DNA from: Eubacterium sp.
Lineage (GTDB): Bacteria > Bacillota > Clostridia > Lachnospirales > Lachnospiraceae
Length of the DNA stretch: 64,000 nt
Reading direction: 5' to 3'
Assembly (NCBI GenBank): GCA_017938215.1
Contig: JAGBBZ010000015.1
Coordinates: forward strand, 124,001 to 188,000
Below are positions 33,234-42,801 of this stretch, piece by piece. The position numbers and the translations under genes are program-made. The notes beneath the pieces were generated by a model. The model did no database searches, was not told where the DNA came from, and saw only the letters and a program-made list of their open reading frames with translations. Within the stretch, counting starts at the first letter, position 1; each line of letters begins with the position of its first letter.

Positions 33234-33785
33234 ATGGATAAAGAAAAAATCAAACAAGCGATTTCCTTATTCTTAGAAGGAATCGGTGAAGATACAACAA
33301 GAGAAGGACTACAGGATACGCCAGAGCGAATTGCACAGATGTGCGAGGAACTTTTTGCGGGATATACTAGCGATGCGGAAACACATTTGAGTAGAACATT
33401 TTCTTCGGAACAAAAAGAATTGGTGGTGGAGAAAGACATCACGTTTTATTCTGTATGTGAACATCATTTGCTTCCGTTTTATGGAAAAGTACACATTGGG
33501 TATGTGCCGGACGGAAAAGTGGTTGGTTTGAGTAAATTGGCAAGAACCGTAGAAGTGTTTGCACGTCGTGCGCAGATTCAAGAGCAGTTGACGGGGCAGA
33601 TTGCAGATGCCATGATGGAGATATTACAGCCGAAAGGCGTGATTGTAATGGTTGAAGCAGAGCATATGTGTATGACCATGCGTGGTATTAAAAAGCCTGG
33701 TTCTAAAACGGTGAGTATTTGTACGCGTGGAATTGCAGAGGGAAATGACTCGTTGAAAAATGACTTTTTCAATTTTATTCGATAG
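33234..33785 (+). CDS. folE: GTP cyclohydrolase I
   Basis: Converts GTP to 7,8-dihydroneopterin triphosphate, the first step of folate synthesis. 183 residues with [17 protein letters not shown], the zinc site block [34 protein letters not shown] and [21 protein letters not shown] precedes the ATG. It heads folE-folP-folBK, a compact tetrahydrofolate set. Confidence 0.97.
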   Translation: MDKEKIKQAISLFLEGIGEDTTREGLQDTPERIAQMCEELFAGYTSDAETHLSRTFSSEQKELVVEKDITFYSVCEHHLLPFYGKVHIGYVPDGKVVGLSKLARTVEVFARRAQIQEQLTGQIADAMMEILQPKGVIVMVEAEHMCMTMRGIKKPGSKTVSICTRGIAEGNDSLKNDFFNFIR

Positions 33786-33820
33786 GTAATATTCATAAGC
33801 GGATAAGGAGGAAGTGTCTG

Positions 33821-34627
33821 ATGCGAATTGGGAATCGAGAGTTCGAACTTGGGAAACACACATATGTCATGGGAATCTTAAATGTAACACCGGATTCCTT
33901 TTCGGATGGTGGAAAATATAATGAACGGAAAGCTGCCAAGGTACAAATTCAGAAAATGATTGAAGAAGGTGCAGATATCATTGACGTAGGGGGTGAATCC
34001 ACACGTCCCGGTCATGAACAGATTTCGGAAGAAGAAGAAATAAAACGTATCGTTCCTGTGATTCAGATGATAAAATCCGAGTTTGATGTGCCGGTTTCTG
34101 TGGACACATACAAATCCGAGGTGGCGGAGGCAGCATTATTGGCAGGAGCCGACATGTTAAATGATATATGGGGATTTTTGTATGATGAGCGTATGGCAGA
34201 GTTGGCGGCGAAACACGACGTTCCTGTGTGTTTGATGCACAATAGGAACAATACCGACTACACAGATTTTGTGGAAGATGTATTGAAGGATATGGAACAA
34301 TGTATCGCAGTAGCCCAAAAGCATGGTGTGAAACGGGATAAAATCATACTTGATCCTGGCATTGGTTTTGGAAAAACCTATGAGCAAAATTTGCTTATGA
34401 TGAAGCATTTGGAACGATTTTGTCAAATGGGATACCCGGTATTGCTGGGAACCTCACGAAAAAGTATGATAGGACTTACACTAGATTTGCCGGCGACAGA
34501 ACGAGTGGAGGGAACATTGGCTACTTCTGTGGTGGGAGCCATAAAGGGATGTGATTTTGTTCGAGTTCATGATATCAAAGAAAATGTACGTGCATTACGT
34601 ATGACAGAGGCGATACTACACGTGTAG
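33821..34627 (+). CDS. folP: Dihydropteroate synthase
   Basis: Joins p-aminobenzoate to hydroxymethyl-dihydropterin pyrophosphate; the sulfonamide target. 268 residues with MGILNVTPDSFSDGGKY, DIIDVGGESTRPG, VSVDTYKSEVAEAALLAGADMLND, DPGIGFGKTYEQNL and LLGTSRKSMIG. GGAGG with a spacing of 7 precedes the ATG. Gap to folE is 35 bp. Confidence 0.97.
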   Translation: MRIGNREFELGKHTYVMGILNVTPDSFSDGGKYNERKAAKVQIQKMIEEGADIIDVGGESTRPGHEQISEEEEIKRIVPVIQMIKSEFDVPVSVDTYKSEVAEAALLAGADMLNDIWGFLYDERMAELAAKHDVPVCLMHNRNNTDYTDFVEDVLKDMEQCIAVAQKHGVKRDKIILDPGIGFGKTYEQNLLMMKHLERFCQMGYPVLLGTSRKSMIGLTLDLPATERVEGTLATSVVGAIKGCDFVRVHDIKENVRALRMTEAILHV

Positions 34628-34677
34628 AGAATATTGATATGGGATACAAAGAACGAGGTAGGAAAGGAGAATGCAGG

Positions 34678-35502
34678 ATGGATCGAATTGAAATTAAAGA
34701 TTTGGTATGTTATTGCCATCATGGAGTGTTGAAAGAAGAAAATGTATTAGGTCAGAAATTTTTGGTGTCTGCCAGCTTATTTATGGACACAAGAAAGGCG
34801 GGAATTGATGATGCATTGCAGTTTTCAGTGGATTATGCGGATGTGGCACACACCATTGACGAATTAATGAAAGAAAATAAGTATCATTTGATTGAGGCAG
34901 TAGCAGAGCGAATCGCAAGAGAAATTTTGTTGAAGTACAAACCTTTGCATTCCGTGGAAGTGACCATCAAGAAACCATGGGCACCGATTATGTTACCGTT
35001 AGATACGGTTTCTGTGACAATAAAGAGAGAATGGACAGAGGTGTATGTTGGTGTTGGTTCAAACATTGGAAACCGCAGAAAATATATCGATGATGCGTTT
35101 GCGGGCATTCGAAATAATCGTTTATGTAAGGAAGCATATATGTCCACGATTATTGAGACAGAACCGTATGGTTACACAGAGCAGGATAATTTCTTAAATG
35201 GTGTTATTTGTTTTAAAACGTTATATAGTCCACAAGAGTTGTTGAAATTTTTGCAAACATTGGAAGAGTCAGGAGATCGTACACGTGAGATTCACTGGGG
35301 GCCTCGGACCATTGATTTGGATATTTTGTTCTATGGAAATTTGGTTCTTCAGACGGAAGATTTGATCATTCCTCATAAAGAAGTTCAGTTACGTCGATTT
35401 GTGTTGGAACCAATGGATGAAGTGGCACCGTTTTTGGTGCATCCGGTGTTTGATAAGACCATTTCTCAGTTATTTAAAGAATGGAAGAAAGAAAACGAAT
35501 AG
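34678..35502 (+). CDS. folK: Bifunctional dihydroneopterin aldolase / HPPK
   Basis: 274-residue fusion. Residues 1-118 are FolB (DRIEIKDLVCYCHHGVLKEENVLGQKF, then SVDYADVAHTIDELM and the catalytic LIEAVAERIA); residues 120-274 are FolK (VYVGVGSNIGNRRKYIDDAF, ETEPYGYTEQDNFLNGV, the GPRTIDLDILFYG motif and IIPHKEVQLRRFVLEPM). Together they turn dihydroneopterin into hydroxymethyl-dihydropterin pyrophosphate, the FolP substrate. ATG 34678 follows AAAGGAGA; the frame is open to 34639. FolBK fusions are known in Clostridia. Confidence 0.95.
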   Translation: MDRIEIKDLVCYCHHGVLKEENVLGQKFLVSASLFMDTRKAGIDDALQFSVDYADVAHTIDELMKENKYHLIEAVAERIAREILLKYKPLHSVEVTIKKPWAPIMLPLDTVSVTIKREWTEVYVGVGSNIGNRRKYIDDAFAGIRNNRLCKEAYMSTIIETEPYGYTEQDNFLNGVICFKTLYSPQELLKFLQTLEESGDRTREIHWGPRTIDLDILFYGNLVLQTEDLIIPHKEVQLRRFVLEPMDEVAPFLVHPVFDKTISQLFKEWKKENE

Positions 35503-35520
35503 AGGAAGGAAAATAACAAC

Positions 35521-36654
35521 ATGTTGGATTTGAGTGAGGCAAGAAAAAATATTGATGAAATTGATCGCCAAATTGTCAATCTTTTCGAAAAACGAATGAT
35601 ACAGGCGAATGAGGTTGCCAATTATAAACGAGCAACTGGAAAAGCGGTCTTTGACAAAGAACGAGAGGATGAGAAGCTTAGCACATTGGGAAAAATGGCA
35701 AGCAATGAGTTCAACAAACGAGCAATCCCGGAGTTGTTTAGTCAGATTATGTCCATTAGCCGTAAGTACCAGTATAGTGTGTTGTCCACAACCACGGATG
35801 TGACGGAGTTTAAAAAAGTGGACGAATTACCGGTAAATTCAGATACGAAAGTTTGTTATTTCGGTGTCCCAGGTAGCCATACTCAGCAGGCGATGGAAGA
35901 TTTCTTTGGCGAAGGGATTACAGGAATTAGTTGCCCGACGTTTCAGAGTGTGATGGAGGCAGTGGAAAAGGGAGAGGCAGATTATGGTGTGCTCCCAATC
36001 GAAAATTCTTCCACTGGTGGTATTACTGCAAATTACGATTTGATACTAAATTATTCCAATAGCATTGTGGGACAATATGTGAATAGAATCAATCAATGTT
36101 TGTTGGCGCTTCCGGAAGCAAAATTCGAAGATATCAAGGAAGTGTATTCCCATCCGCAAGGCTTGTTACAGTGCAGTGAGTTTTTGGATCAGTACCCACA
36201 GATCGAGCAGATTGAATTCTCCAATACAGCAGCTGCTGCCCAAAAGGTGGTAGAGGATCAGAAGATACATCAAGCAGCGATTGCGGCACCACGAGCAGCG
36301 AAGGAATACGGACTTCAAGTGTTGAGAGAGAGCATTCATCAAGAAAAGAACAATTCCACTCGCTTTATTATTATCGGACGAGAATCTGTATTTGTGCAGG
36401 ATAGCAATAAGATTGCACTGTGCATTGAATTGTCTCATGAATGTGGCTCTTTGTATCGTATTCTATCTCATTTCTTGTTTAACGGACTGAATATGACGCA
36501 GATTGAGTCACGTCCAATGAAAGACAAGAACTGGGAATATCGTTTCTTTATTGATATTGAAGGGAATTTGGAAGATCCTGCGGTGCAAAACGCGTTACGA
36601 GGAATCCAAGAGGAAGCGAAAAGCGTCCGAGTTCTTGGAAATTTTAAATGTTAA
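35521..36654 (+). CDS. pheA: Bifunctional chorismate mutase / prephenate dehydratase
   Basis: Makes phenylpyruvate from chorismate. 377 residues: AroQ-type mutase 1-85 (LSEARKNIDEIDRQIVNLFEKRM with catalytic Arg/Lys), dehydratase about 108-285 (CYFGVPGSHTQQAMEDFFGE, VLPIENSSTGGI, SHPQGLLQCSEF, STRFIIIG) and an ACT feedback domain 298-375 (ALCIELSHECGSLYRILSHFLFNGLNMTQIESRPM). It follows folBK by 18 bp, so shikimate-derived and folate pathways may share a transcript. Phenylalanine feedback through ACT is expected. Confidence 0.95.
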   Translation: MLDLSEARKNIDEIDRQIVNLFEKRMIQANEVANYKRATGKAVFDKEREDEKLSTLGKMASNEFNKRAIPELFSQIMSISRKYQYSVLSTTTDVTEFKKVDELPVNSDTKVCYFGVPGSHTQQAMEDFFGEGITGISCPTFQSVMEAVEKGEADYGVLPIENSSTGGITANYDLILNYSNSIVGQYVNRINQCLLALPEAKFEDIKEVYSHPQGLLQCSEFLDQYPQIEQIEFSNTAAAAQKVVEDQKIHQAAIAAPRAAKEYGLQVLRESIHQEKNNSTRFIIIGRESVFVQDSNKIALCIELSHECGSLYRILSHFLFNGLNMTQIESRPMKDKNWEYRFFIDIEGNLEDPAVQNALRGIQEEAKSVRVLGNFKC

Positions 36655-36671
36655 TAAATGGAGAGTAAGTG

Positions 36672-38120
36672 ATGTTTGACTATAATTTGATTGAAAATAC
36701 TGATATTTCAGGGGAAGCGCCAGAATGTGAACCGGCACGACAGTACTATTTTATGAAAAAATGTCGTCTATGGGCGCAGGAAGAAGAGAAGCGAATGGGA
36801 CGTAAGCTGACACTTTCCATGCAAACCATGGGATGTCAGATGAATGCCAGAGATTCCGAAAAATTGGAAGCAATCTTAACCTATATTGGCTATGAGACAG
36901 GGGAGGAAACCGTTGCGGATTTTGTGCTGTATAACACTTGTACAGTGCGCGAAAATGCCAATTTAAAAGTATACGGAAGACTCGGCTATATGAAAAATCA
37001 GAAGCGCAAAAATCCACAGATGAAGATTGCGATGTGTGGATGTATGATGCAGGAACCTACTGTTGTAGAAAAGATTAAGAAAAGTTATTCTTTTGTAGAT
37101 ATGATTTTTGGTACTCATAACGTATATAAGTTGGCAGAAATTCTTTATACACAGATTGAGTCGGAACGAATGGTAATCGACATTTGGCAGGAGGCAAAAG
37201 GTGTTGTGGAAGATTTGCCAAGTGTTCGTAAATATTCCTTTAAAGCCGGAGTAAATATCATGTATGGTTGTAATAATTTCTGTAGTTATTGCATCGTTCC
37301 ATACGTGCGAGGCAGAGAGCGAAGCCGTGAACCAGAAGAGATTTTACGAGAGATTCGTAACTTGGTTGCAGATGGCGTTATTGAAATCATGCTTTTGGGA
37401 CAGAATGTGAATTCCTATGGAAAGACATTGGAGCAGCCAATGACCTTTGCAGAGCTTTTGCGCGAGGTTGAAAAAATCGAAGGTTTGGAGCGAATTCGAT
37501 TTATGACGTCTCATCCAAAGGACTTGTCCGACGAGCTGATTCAGGCAATGTCAGAAAGCAAAAAAGTTTGTACTCATTTACATTTGCCACTTCAGTCGGG
37601 AAGTACGGATATATTACAGAAAATGAATCGCCGATATACGAAGGAAGATTATCTTGGTTTGGTGGATCGAATCAAAGAAAAAATGCCGAATATATCCCTG
37701 ACGACAGACTTGATTGTAGGTTTTCCGGGGGAAACGGAAGAAGATTTTCTGGAAACGTTGGATGTCGTTAAGAAAGTTCGATATGAAAGTGTATATTCCT
37801 TTATTTATTCCAAACGTACGGGAACTCCGGCAGCTGCAATGGAAAATCAAGTACCGGAAGATGTGGTGAAGGACCGATTTAATCGATTGCTGCAGACGAT
37901 ACAGAGCATTTCTCATGAGATTACAGATAGCAAAGTGGGAGAGGTAGTAGATGTACTGATGGAAGAGGTCAATGATCATGATGAATCTTTGATCACAGGA
38001 CGGTTGTCTTCCAATGCAGTGGTTCATTGCAAGGGGGATGAAAATTTGATTGGTAAAATATGTCAAGTGAAATTAACGGAAAGCAAGGGCTTTTATTTCA
38101 TGGGCGAGATTGTGCAATAA
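36672..38120 (+). CDS. miaB: tRNA-2-methylthio-N6-dimethylallyladenosine synthase
   Basis: Radical-SAM methylthiotransferase acting on A37 of tRNA. 482 residues: UPF0004 domain with TMGCQMNARDSEKLEAIL and YNTCTVRENA (three cluster Cys), the radical-SAM motif CSYCIVPYVRGRE near residue 200, and a TRAM domain in the last 65 residues. A long N-terminal extension before the first Cys is usual for Firmicute MiaB. ATG 36672 is preferred to the GTG directly before it. A bidirectional terminator follows. Confidence 0.96.
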   Translation: MFDYNLIENTDISGEAPECEPARQYYFMKKCRLWAQEEEKRMGRKLTLSMQTMGCQMNARDSEKLEAILTYIGYETGEETVADFVLYNTCTVRENANLKVYGRLGYMKNQKRKNPQMKIAMCGCMMQEPTVVEKIKKSYSFVDMIFGTHNVYKLAEILYTQIESERMVIDIWQEAKGVVEDLPSVRKYSFKAGVNIMYGCNNFCSYCIVPYVRGRERSREPEEILREIRNLVADGVIEIMLLGQNVNSYGKTLEQPMTFAELLREVEKIEGLERIRFMTSHPKDLSDELIQAMSESKKVCTHLHLPLQSGSTDILQKMNRRYTKEDYLGLVDRIKEKMPNISLTTDLIVGFPGETEEDFLETLDVVKKVRYESVYSFIYSKRTGTPAAAMENQVPEDVVKDRFNRLLQTIQSISHEITDSKVGEVVDVLMEEVNDHDESLITGRLSSNAVVHCKGDENLIGKICQVKLTESKGFYFMGEIVQ

Positions 38121-38124
38121 AAAA

Positions 38125-38151
38125 GTAGCTTGTGATTGATTCACAAGCTAC
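38125..38151. terminator. Bidirectional terminator
   Basis: GTAGCTTGTGA pairs with TCACAAGCTAC around a 5-base loop, with A-runs before and T-runs after, between convergent miaB and cyclophilin genes. Confidence 0.88.
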
Positions 38152-38183
38152 AAATTTTTAGTAATAACGTAACGATGTGGATG

Positions 38184-38708
38184 TTACTGCTTTTCTGGTT
38201 CTGGATACTCTACACCGAAAGTATCTACGGTTACTTTTTCCATTACCACAGGAACCACTGGCATATCGCCATAGCTTGTTTCTACGGTAGCGAATTTATC
38301 TACCACATCCATGCCTTCTACTACTTTACCAAATGCAGCGTATTCACCATCAAGGTGTGGTGCGTCTTTGTGCATGATAAAGAACTGAGAACCGGCAGAG
38401 TTTGGCATCATGGAACGAGCCATAGAGATTACACCGGCAGTGTGGTTCAAATTGTTTTCAAAGCCATTGGAAGCGAACTCGCCTTTGATGCTATAGCCGG
38501 GACCACCGGTGCCGTTTCCGTCCGGACAACCACCCTGAATCATAAAACCATTGATAATACGATGGAAGGTAAGTCCATCATAGTAACCTTTGTTTACGAG
38601 AGAGATAAAATTGTTTACTGTGTTTGGTGCGATTTCAGGATAAAGTTCCACCTGAATCTGGTCACCAGATGTCATGTTAATTGTTACAATTGGATTTTTT
38701 TCAGCCAT
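38184..38708 (-). CDS. Cyclophilin-type peptidyl-prolyl isomerase
   Basis: 174-residue cytoplasmic cyclophilin: VELYPEIAPNTVNNFISLVNKGYYDGLTFHRIINGFMIQGG with the catalytic FHR, then GVISMARSMMPNSAGSQFFIM and LDGEYAAFGKVVEGMDVVD. No signal peptide. The start at 38708 follows AAAGGA; the minus frame is open further to 39002, but that part lies against the opposite S66 gene and has no homology-like content. Monocistronic. Confidence 0.95.
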   Translation of the reverse strand: MAEKNPIVTINMTSGDQIQVELYPEIAPNTVNNFISLVNKGYYDGLTFHRIINGFMIQGGCPDGNGTGGPGYSIKGEFASNGFENNLNHTAGVISMARSMMPNSAGSQFFIMHKDAPHLDGEYAAFGKVVEGMDVVDKFATVETSYGDMPVVPVVMEKVTVDTFGVEYPEPEKQ

Positions 38709-38795
38709 AATTGTTATTTCCTTTCTAAAATAGTACTGTATACAAGTATACCGAAGAAAGGAATTTTTTTCAAGAAAAATAATGAGGTGATAAAG

Positions 38796-39824
38796 ATGAT
38801 ATACCCACAATTTTTGCAAAAAGGACAAACCATAGGAATCACGGCTCCTTCCGACGGGAATCGAAAAGAAATGGATTATGCCAGATTGGAACTGGCAGAG
38901 GAAAATATTATGAGATTTGGTTATCAGGTTCATGAGACGGAAAATGTTCGAACCAGTGATGGAAGGGGACGAAGCAGTTCCAAGGAGGAACGGGCAGAAC
39001 AACTTATGAGTCTCTTTGAGGATTCCGGAATTTCCTATATTTTTTCTGCGAAGGGAGGAGATTTTTTGATGGAAGTTCTCCCGCTATTGGATTTTGATGT
39101 GATTCGTTCCAATCCTAAGTGGTTTCAGGGATTTTCTGATAATACAAGTCTCGTTCACATTTTGACGACACGATGTGATATAGCAACGGTTTATGGAAAT
39201 CACTTCAATGACTTTGCCATGCAACCGTGGCATGATGCAGTAAAAAATAACATGGAACTCATGACAGGAAATTTGGTAACACAGAAAACCTTTGAAGGTT
39301 ATGAAGATTGTTTTTACGATCGCGAGAATCCGGCAGAAGGATATCGTCAGGATAAGCCATGTGAACAATATGCCATTGTAAAAGGCAAGAGAGTGGATGA
39401 GGTACAGATGAGCGGACGTCTGTTGGGAGGATGCATCGATGTTCTTCTGAATCTTGTGGGAACTTCCTTTGATGAGACAAAGCGCTTTGTTGAAAAATAT
39501 AAAGAAGATGGTATTTTATGGTATCTGGAGAGTTTTTCGCTGGATAGCGATTCTTTGACAAGGGGACTCTGGCAGTTGAAGCATGCAGGATGGTTTGAGC
39601 ATGCCAAGGGATTTGTCTTTGGACGCCCATGCTTTTTTGAAAGCTTTACGGAGCACACGTATCAAGAAGCGGTGGAAGCGGTGCTTGCGGAGCTTCATGT
39701 ACCGATTGTATTTGATGCAGATATTGGACACAAGGCGCCACAGTTTTCAGTAGTAAATGGTGCAATCGGAACATGGACCTACAAGAATGGACAATCCGAA
39801 CTTGATCTGAAGTTCATGGAATAG
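38796..39824 (+). CDS. S66 family LD-carboxypeptidase
   Basis: 342-residue serine peptidase of the LdcA/MccF group. N-terminal KGQTIGITAPSDGN, the nucleophile loop GFSDNTSL (Ser about residue 117), and the C-terminal Glu/His parts (YLESFSLD and DIGHKAPQ). These enzymes trim the D-Ala from murein tetrapeptides or cleave microcin C-type peptides; the shape with RLLGGCIDVLLNLVGT is closer to the MccF-like branch. Starts at ATG 38796 after TGAGGTG; the frame open upstream to 38136 is antisense to the cyclophilin gene and is rejected. Confidence 0.88.
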   Translation: MIYPQFLQKGQTIGITAPSDGNRKEMDYARLELAEENIMRFGYQVHETENVRTSDGRGRSSSKEERAEQLMSLFEDSGISYIFSAKGGDFLMEVLPLLDFDVIRSNPKWFQGFSDNTSLVHILTTRCDIATVYGNHFNDFAMQPWHDAVKNNMELMTGNLVTQKTFEGYEDCFYDRENPAEGYRQDKPCEQYAIVKGKRVDEVQMSGRLLGGCIDVLLNLVGTSFDETKRFVEKYKEDGILWYLESFSLDSDSLTRGLWQLKHAGWFEHAKGFVFGRPCFFESFTEHTYQEAVEAVLAELHVPIVFDADIGHKAPQFSVVNGAIGTWTYKNGQSELDLKFME

Positions 39825-39827
39825 CTA

Positions 39828-39834
39828 TTCGACA
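39828..39834 (-). promoter_or_regulatory. Spo0A box 1 upstream of spoIIGA
   Basis: TTCGACA, the complement of the perfect 0A box TGTCGAA, in the context TTCGACAAAA. Confidence 0.6.
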
Positions 39835-39852
39835 AAATACAACATGATAATT

Positions 39853-39892
39853 AAGAGATTTTTTTCCAAATTTGGGAAAAGGTCTCTTTTTT
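39853..39892 (+). terminator. Terminator after the S66 peptidase gene
   Basis: AAGAGA and TTTTTCC pair with GGGAAAA and TCTCTT, with a small internal mismatch, followed by TTTTTT. Confidence 0.75.
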
Positions 39893-39912
39893 CGTTTTAA
39901 ATGTTTAAAAGA

Positions 39913-39919
39913 TGTCGAA
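39913..39919 (+). promoter_or_regulatory. Spo0A box 2 upstream of spoIIGA
   Basis: Perfect TGTCGAA, 36 bp before the -35 of the spoIIGA promoter. Confidence 0.65.
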
Positions 39920-39955
39920 ATTACGAGGAAAAAAATGTATTTTTCGTTCCTTGGT

Positions 39956-39988
39956 TTGACAAAAAAAGAAAGGGTAAAGGTGTATGAT
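39956..39988 (+). promoter_or_regulatory. spoIIG-type promoter with long spacer
   Basis: Perfect TTGACA and TATGAT separated by 21 bp, longer than normal. This copies the long-spaced, Spo0A-activated sigma-A promoter known for spoIIG in Bacillus. A one-mismatch 0A box (TGTCAAA, minus strand) overlaps the -35. Confidence 0.7.
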
Positions 39989-40043
39989 TGCACTATGCAA
40001 AAGCAAAGCAAAAGAAAGAAAAGAAATATCAGGGAGCAGGCGC

Positions 40044-40895
40044 ATGAAAGTATATCTGGATATTTTTTACGTTACAAATTTCTTTTTGAATTTGTTGGTA
40101 CTGGCAGTTCAAAACATTTTCTTAAAGAAAACGTCTGTTTCGCTTCGAACAATATGGTCATCTTTGACGGGAGCAACGTTTGCAGTGCTTGTGGTTGTTT
40201 GTAGTATTAAAAACTACCTTGTGTTGTTTCTTGTTATGTACATAGTTGTCAGTGGCCTTATGGTTCGGATTGCCTACGGGAAAATGACATTTCTAGGTAT
40301 GATTCGACGTGTCCTAGGATTTTATGGAGCCGGAGTGTTTGTTTCAGGAGGCGTTCTGTATTTGAAAAGTCTCATTGGCATCACGGATTTACCATTGATA
40401 TTTCTTTTGGTGACAGCGATTCTGTTGGTATGCATCGTACAAAAGATATATTCCTCGTTGAAACAGGAGGTGACAAAAGCTAGAGGAATTTTTCCAGTTC
40501 GAATTACGTACAACGGAAAAAGTGTATCAGGAACCGCGTTTTTGGATACGGGGAATCATCTTTATGAACCAATAAGCCAGGAACCGGTGAGCATCATTGA
40601 GTACAAATTGTTTCGCGGCATGTTGTCGGATGAACAAAATGCTGACTTTACCCAAGCGATACATAATATGGAGCCGGAACTATTTGGTAGATTGCTTTTG
40701 CGGTATATACCATATCATTCACTAGGGATGAAAGGAAATTATATTCTGGGGGTTCGGGTGGAGGATATGGAGATTCAGGTCGATGAATCGAAGACAATTC
40801 ACACTGGTAGAACATGGCTTGGAATTTGTGAAGACTTTCTTTCATCGGATAGTGAGTATGAAGTGCTGTTAAACAGCAAGATAATAAGCAAATAA
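40044..40895 (+). CDS. spoIIGA: Sigma-E processing peptidase SpoIIGA
   Basis: Membrane aspartic protease that cleaves pro-sigma-E in the mother cell. 283 residues: five membrane segments in the first about 130 residues ([17 protein letters not shown], then [16 protein letters not shown] and others), then the protease domain with the catalytic [13 protein letters not shown] (Asp about residue 168). Directly followed by its substrate sigE, 16 bp away. ATG 40044 follows AGGGAG; the frame is open to 39984. Regulated by Spo0A according to the upstream boxes. Confidence 0.92.
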   Translation: MKVYLDIFYVTNFFLNLLVLAVQNIFLKKTSVSLRTIWSSLTGATFAVLVVVCSIKNYLVLFLVMYIVVSGLMVRIAYGKMTFLGMIRRVLGFYGAGVFVSGGVLYLKSLIGITDLPLIFLLVTAILLVCIVQKIYSSLKQEVTKARGIFPVRITYNGKSVSGTAFLDTGNHLYEPISQEPVSIIEYKLFRGMLSDEQNADFTQAIHNMEPELFGRLLLRYIPYHSLGMKGNYILGVRVEDMEIQVDESKTIHTGRTWLGICEDFLSSDSEYEVLLNSKIISK

Positions 40896-40911
40896 TAAGG
40901 GGGAAAAAATT

Positions 40912-41658
40912 ATGTTTTTACGGTTATCAATGCCAAATCGATTTCAGTTTCGTATGATTCCTGATTGGAAAAATATATTTTTTCATCAAGGAGGAGATAT
41001 TCATTACATCGGAGGTGCAGAGATTCTACCTGCTCCATTGGAACCTGGAGAAGAGGCTGCGTGCATTGAAGGACTGCGTTCAGAAGATTCGGATTCAGCT
41101 AAAAATAAGCTGGTGGAACATAATCTAAGACTGGTAGTCTACATCGCAAAGAAGTTTGATAATACCGGTGTTGGCGTAGAAGACCTTATTTCCATTGGGA
41201 CAATTGGGTTGATAAAGGCAATCAACACATTTAAGCCGGATAAAAATATCAAGCTTGCCACCTATGCTTCCAGGTGCATCGAAAATGAGATATTGATGTA
41301 TTTAAGACGTAATAGCAAAGTAAAAATGGAAGTATCTATTGATGAACCATTGAATGTGGACTGGGACGGAAATGAACTTCTTCTTTCGGATATTCTTGGA
41401 ACAAGTGAGGATATTATTTACAAGGATATTGAACGTGAGGTGGATATTAAGATGTTACGAAAAGCATTGGAGACATTGAGTGATAGGGAGCGAATGATCA
41501 TTCATATGCGATTTGGCCTTGATAAATATGAAGGAGGTGAAAAGACGCAAAAAGAAGTAGCAGATTTGTTGGGGATATCCCAAAGCTACATATCAAGGCT
41601 GGAAAAGAAAATTATGAAGCGTTTGAAAAAGGAAATCCTTCGCTTGGAAGGTGTATAA
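40912..41658 (+). CDS. sigE: Sporulation sigma factor SigE (pro-form)
   Basis: Early mother-cell sigma factor. 248 residues, very like Bacillus Sig[15 protein letters not shown] block ([39 protein letters not shown]), [41 protein letters not shown], and region 4 with [22 protein letters not shown]. The first about 31 residues are the pro-sequence removed before YIGGAE. GGGGGA precedes the ATG. Transcribed with spoIIGA; its presence supports a spore-forming organism. Confidence 0.97.
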   Translation: MFLRLSMPNRFQFRMIPDWKNIFFHQGGDIHYIGGAEILPAPLEPGEEAACIEGLRSEDSDSAKNKLVEHNLRLVVYIAKKFDNTGVGVEDLISIGTIGLIKAINTFKPDKNIKLATYASRCIENEILMYLRRNSKVKMEVSIDEPLNVDWDGNELLLSDILGTSEDIIYKDIEREVDIKMLRKALETLSDRERMIIHMRFGLDKYEGGEKTQKEVADLLGISQSYISRLEKKIMKRLKKEILRLEGV

Positions 41659-41718
41659 GGGATTCGTCAAAAGGCGAAATAGGGATATGGGATTAGATTG
41701 AACAGAACGGAATAAAAA

Positions 41719-41777
41719 ACAGACCATATATATTCGGTAGTTGTTTGAGAAGACATTACAAAATATATGTGGTCTGT
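41719..41777. terminator. Long-stem terminator between convergent genes
   Basis: ACAGACCATATATATT pairs with AATATATGTGGTCTGT (one G-U) around a 27-base loop, serving sigE and the minus-strand BIG2 gene. The long loop is unusual. Confidence 0.65.
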
Positions 41778-41789
41778 TCTATATATATG

Positions 41790-42590
41790 CTATTTTTTGG
41801 TTGTAAACCAAGTGTAGGAATTTTTACCAGTACGAATGCGGTACAGAACCGGTGTGTTTCCTTTGTTTACTAAAACTGCTTTTGAGCAAATACTTGTGTT
41901 TCCAGGAGCCAATGTTACATCACTAAGATCTTCTAAAAGTTCAAAGTAAAAGCCCCAATCAATGTTTTCTAACTGCGTATTTCCGGTAGAATCGTAAATG
42001 TTGTAATAATAACTGAACAAATCCTTTGCTTCTACAACTTCTGTACCAGATACATATTTAATCTGGAATTGGAAGTATATGTATTCCTGTGTGCTGGTAG
42101 GAACTGGATTTGTGTCATTCGAAAGAACGAGACGATTTGCTTTGTTACCGGACTCAAACGCTTGGAGCTGAATTTTAAAAGTCCCAATTTTACGACCATC
42201 TTCATAATAATTAATAGTATGTTCGTCATAAGCGGACAGAGGATTCAGCTTACCACCAGATTTTGTATCTGTAACAGAACCGGTAACCGTCACTTTGCAA
42301 GTAAGTTTTTTACCGGCAAAGGAAGCATAAATTTTAGCTGTCCCAATTTTCTTCGCTTTAACACGACCTTTTGAAGTCACAGTTGCGACGGATTTTTTTG
42401 AGGAACGCCATGTGATTTTTTCTTTTGTTCCCGATACTTTCAAACGAACGGTTTTCCCGATTCGAAGGGTAACGGACTTTTTGTTTAGTTTCGGTTTGGC
42501 AGCTTGTACCTCCTTTGCAGGAACGATCAAGCCGGAAAGCAACAATGTTATTGCCAAAACCAACGCCATAGATGTTTTCATCTTTTTCAT
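41790..42590 (-). CDS. Secreted protein with BIG2 Ig-like domain
   Basis: 266 residues. Signal peptide 1-30 (MKKMKTSMALVLAITLLLSGLIVP, cleavage near VQA-AK). Residues 32-103 are a bacterial Ig-like group 2 domain (LNKKSVTLRIGKTVRLKVSGTKEKITWRSSKKSVATVTSKGRVKAKKIGTAKI). The C-terminal about 140 residues form a beta-rich domain without a recognised family (similar in feel to DUF5067-like ligand-binding domains). No anchor motif. Single gene, converging on sigE. Confidence 0.85.
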   Translation of the reverse strand: MKKMKTSMALVLAITLLLSGLIVPAKEVQAAKPKLNKKSVTLRIGKTVRLKVSGTKEKITWRSSKKSVATVTSKGRVKAKKIGTAKIYASFAGKKLTCKVTVTGSVTDTKSGGKLNPLSAYDEHTINYYEDGRKIGTFKIQLQAFESGNKANRLVLSNDTNPVPTSTQEYIYFQFQIKYVSGTEVVEAKDLFSYYYNIYDSTGNTQLENIDWGFYFELLEDLSDVTLAPGNTSICSKAVLVNKGNTPVLYRIRTGKNSYTWFTTKK

Positions 42591-42707
42591 AATAATTTAT
42601 ATCCTTTCTTTTCTGATTCCCTAACTAGGGTATATTGTACCTCAATCCAAGAAAAAGTGCAAGAGCCACGAGATAACAGTTTTTGCTAACATATAACAAT
42701 TTTTCGG

Positions 42708-42736
42708 TGGAAAAACAACAGACTTTGTGTTATACT
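42708..42736 (+). promoter_or_regulatory. Promoter of lepA-hemW
   Basis: TGGAAA, 17-bp spacer, TATACT with a TG one base upstream (extended -10). Confidence 0.55.
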
Positions 42737-42801
42737 AAACCGTGTTGGTGGCTTTTGACACCTGCATGTAATATATATTAGCGGAAGGATTACACAAAAT
42801 T

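Noticed and set aside
38130..38146. TTGTGA/TCACAA arms after miaB resemble a Rex operator
   Set aside because: The arms are spaced by 5 rather than 6 bases and form the stem of a bidirectional terminator between convergent genes, so terminator is the better reading.
38136..38795. Long upstream extension of the S66 peptidase frame
   Set aside because: It lies antisense to the cyclophilin gene, has no peptidase content, and the ATG at 38796 has a proper ribosome site.
38709..39002. Upstream extension of the cyclophilin frame on the minus strand
   Set aside because: It runs over the opposite S66 gene start; the family N-terminus and ribosome site fix the start at 38708.
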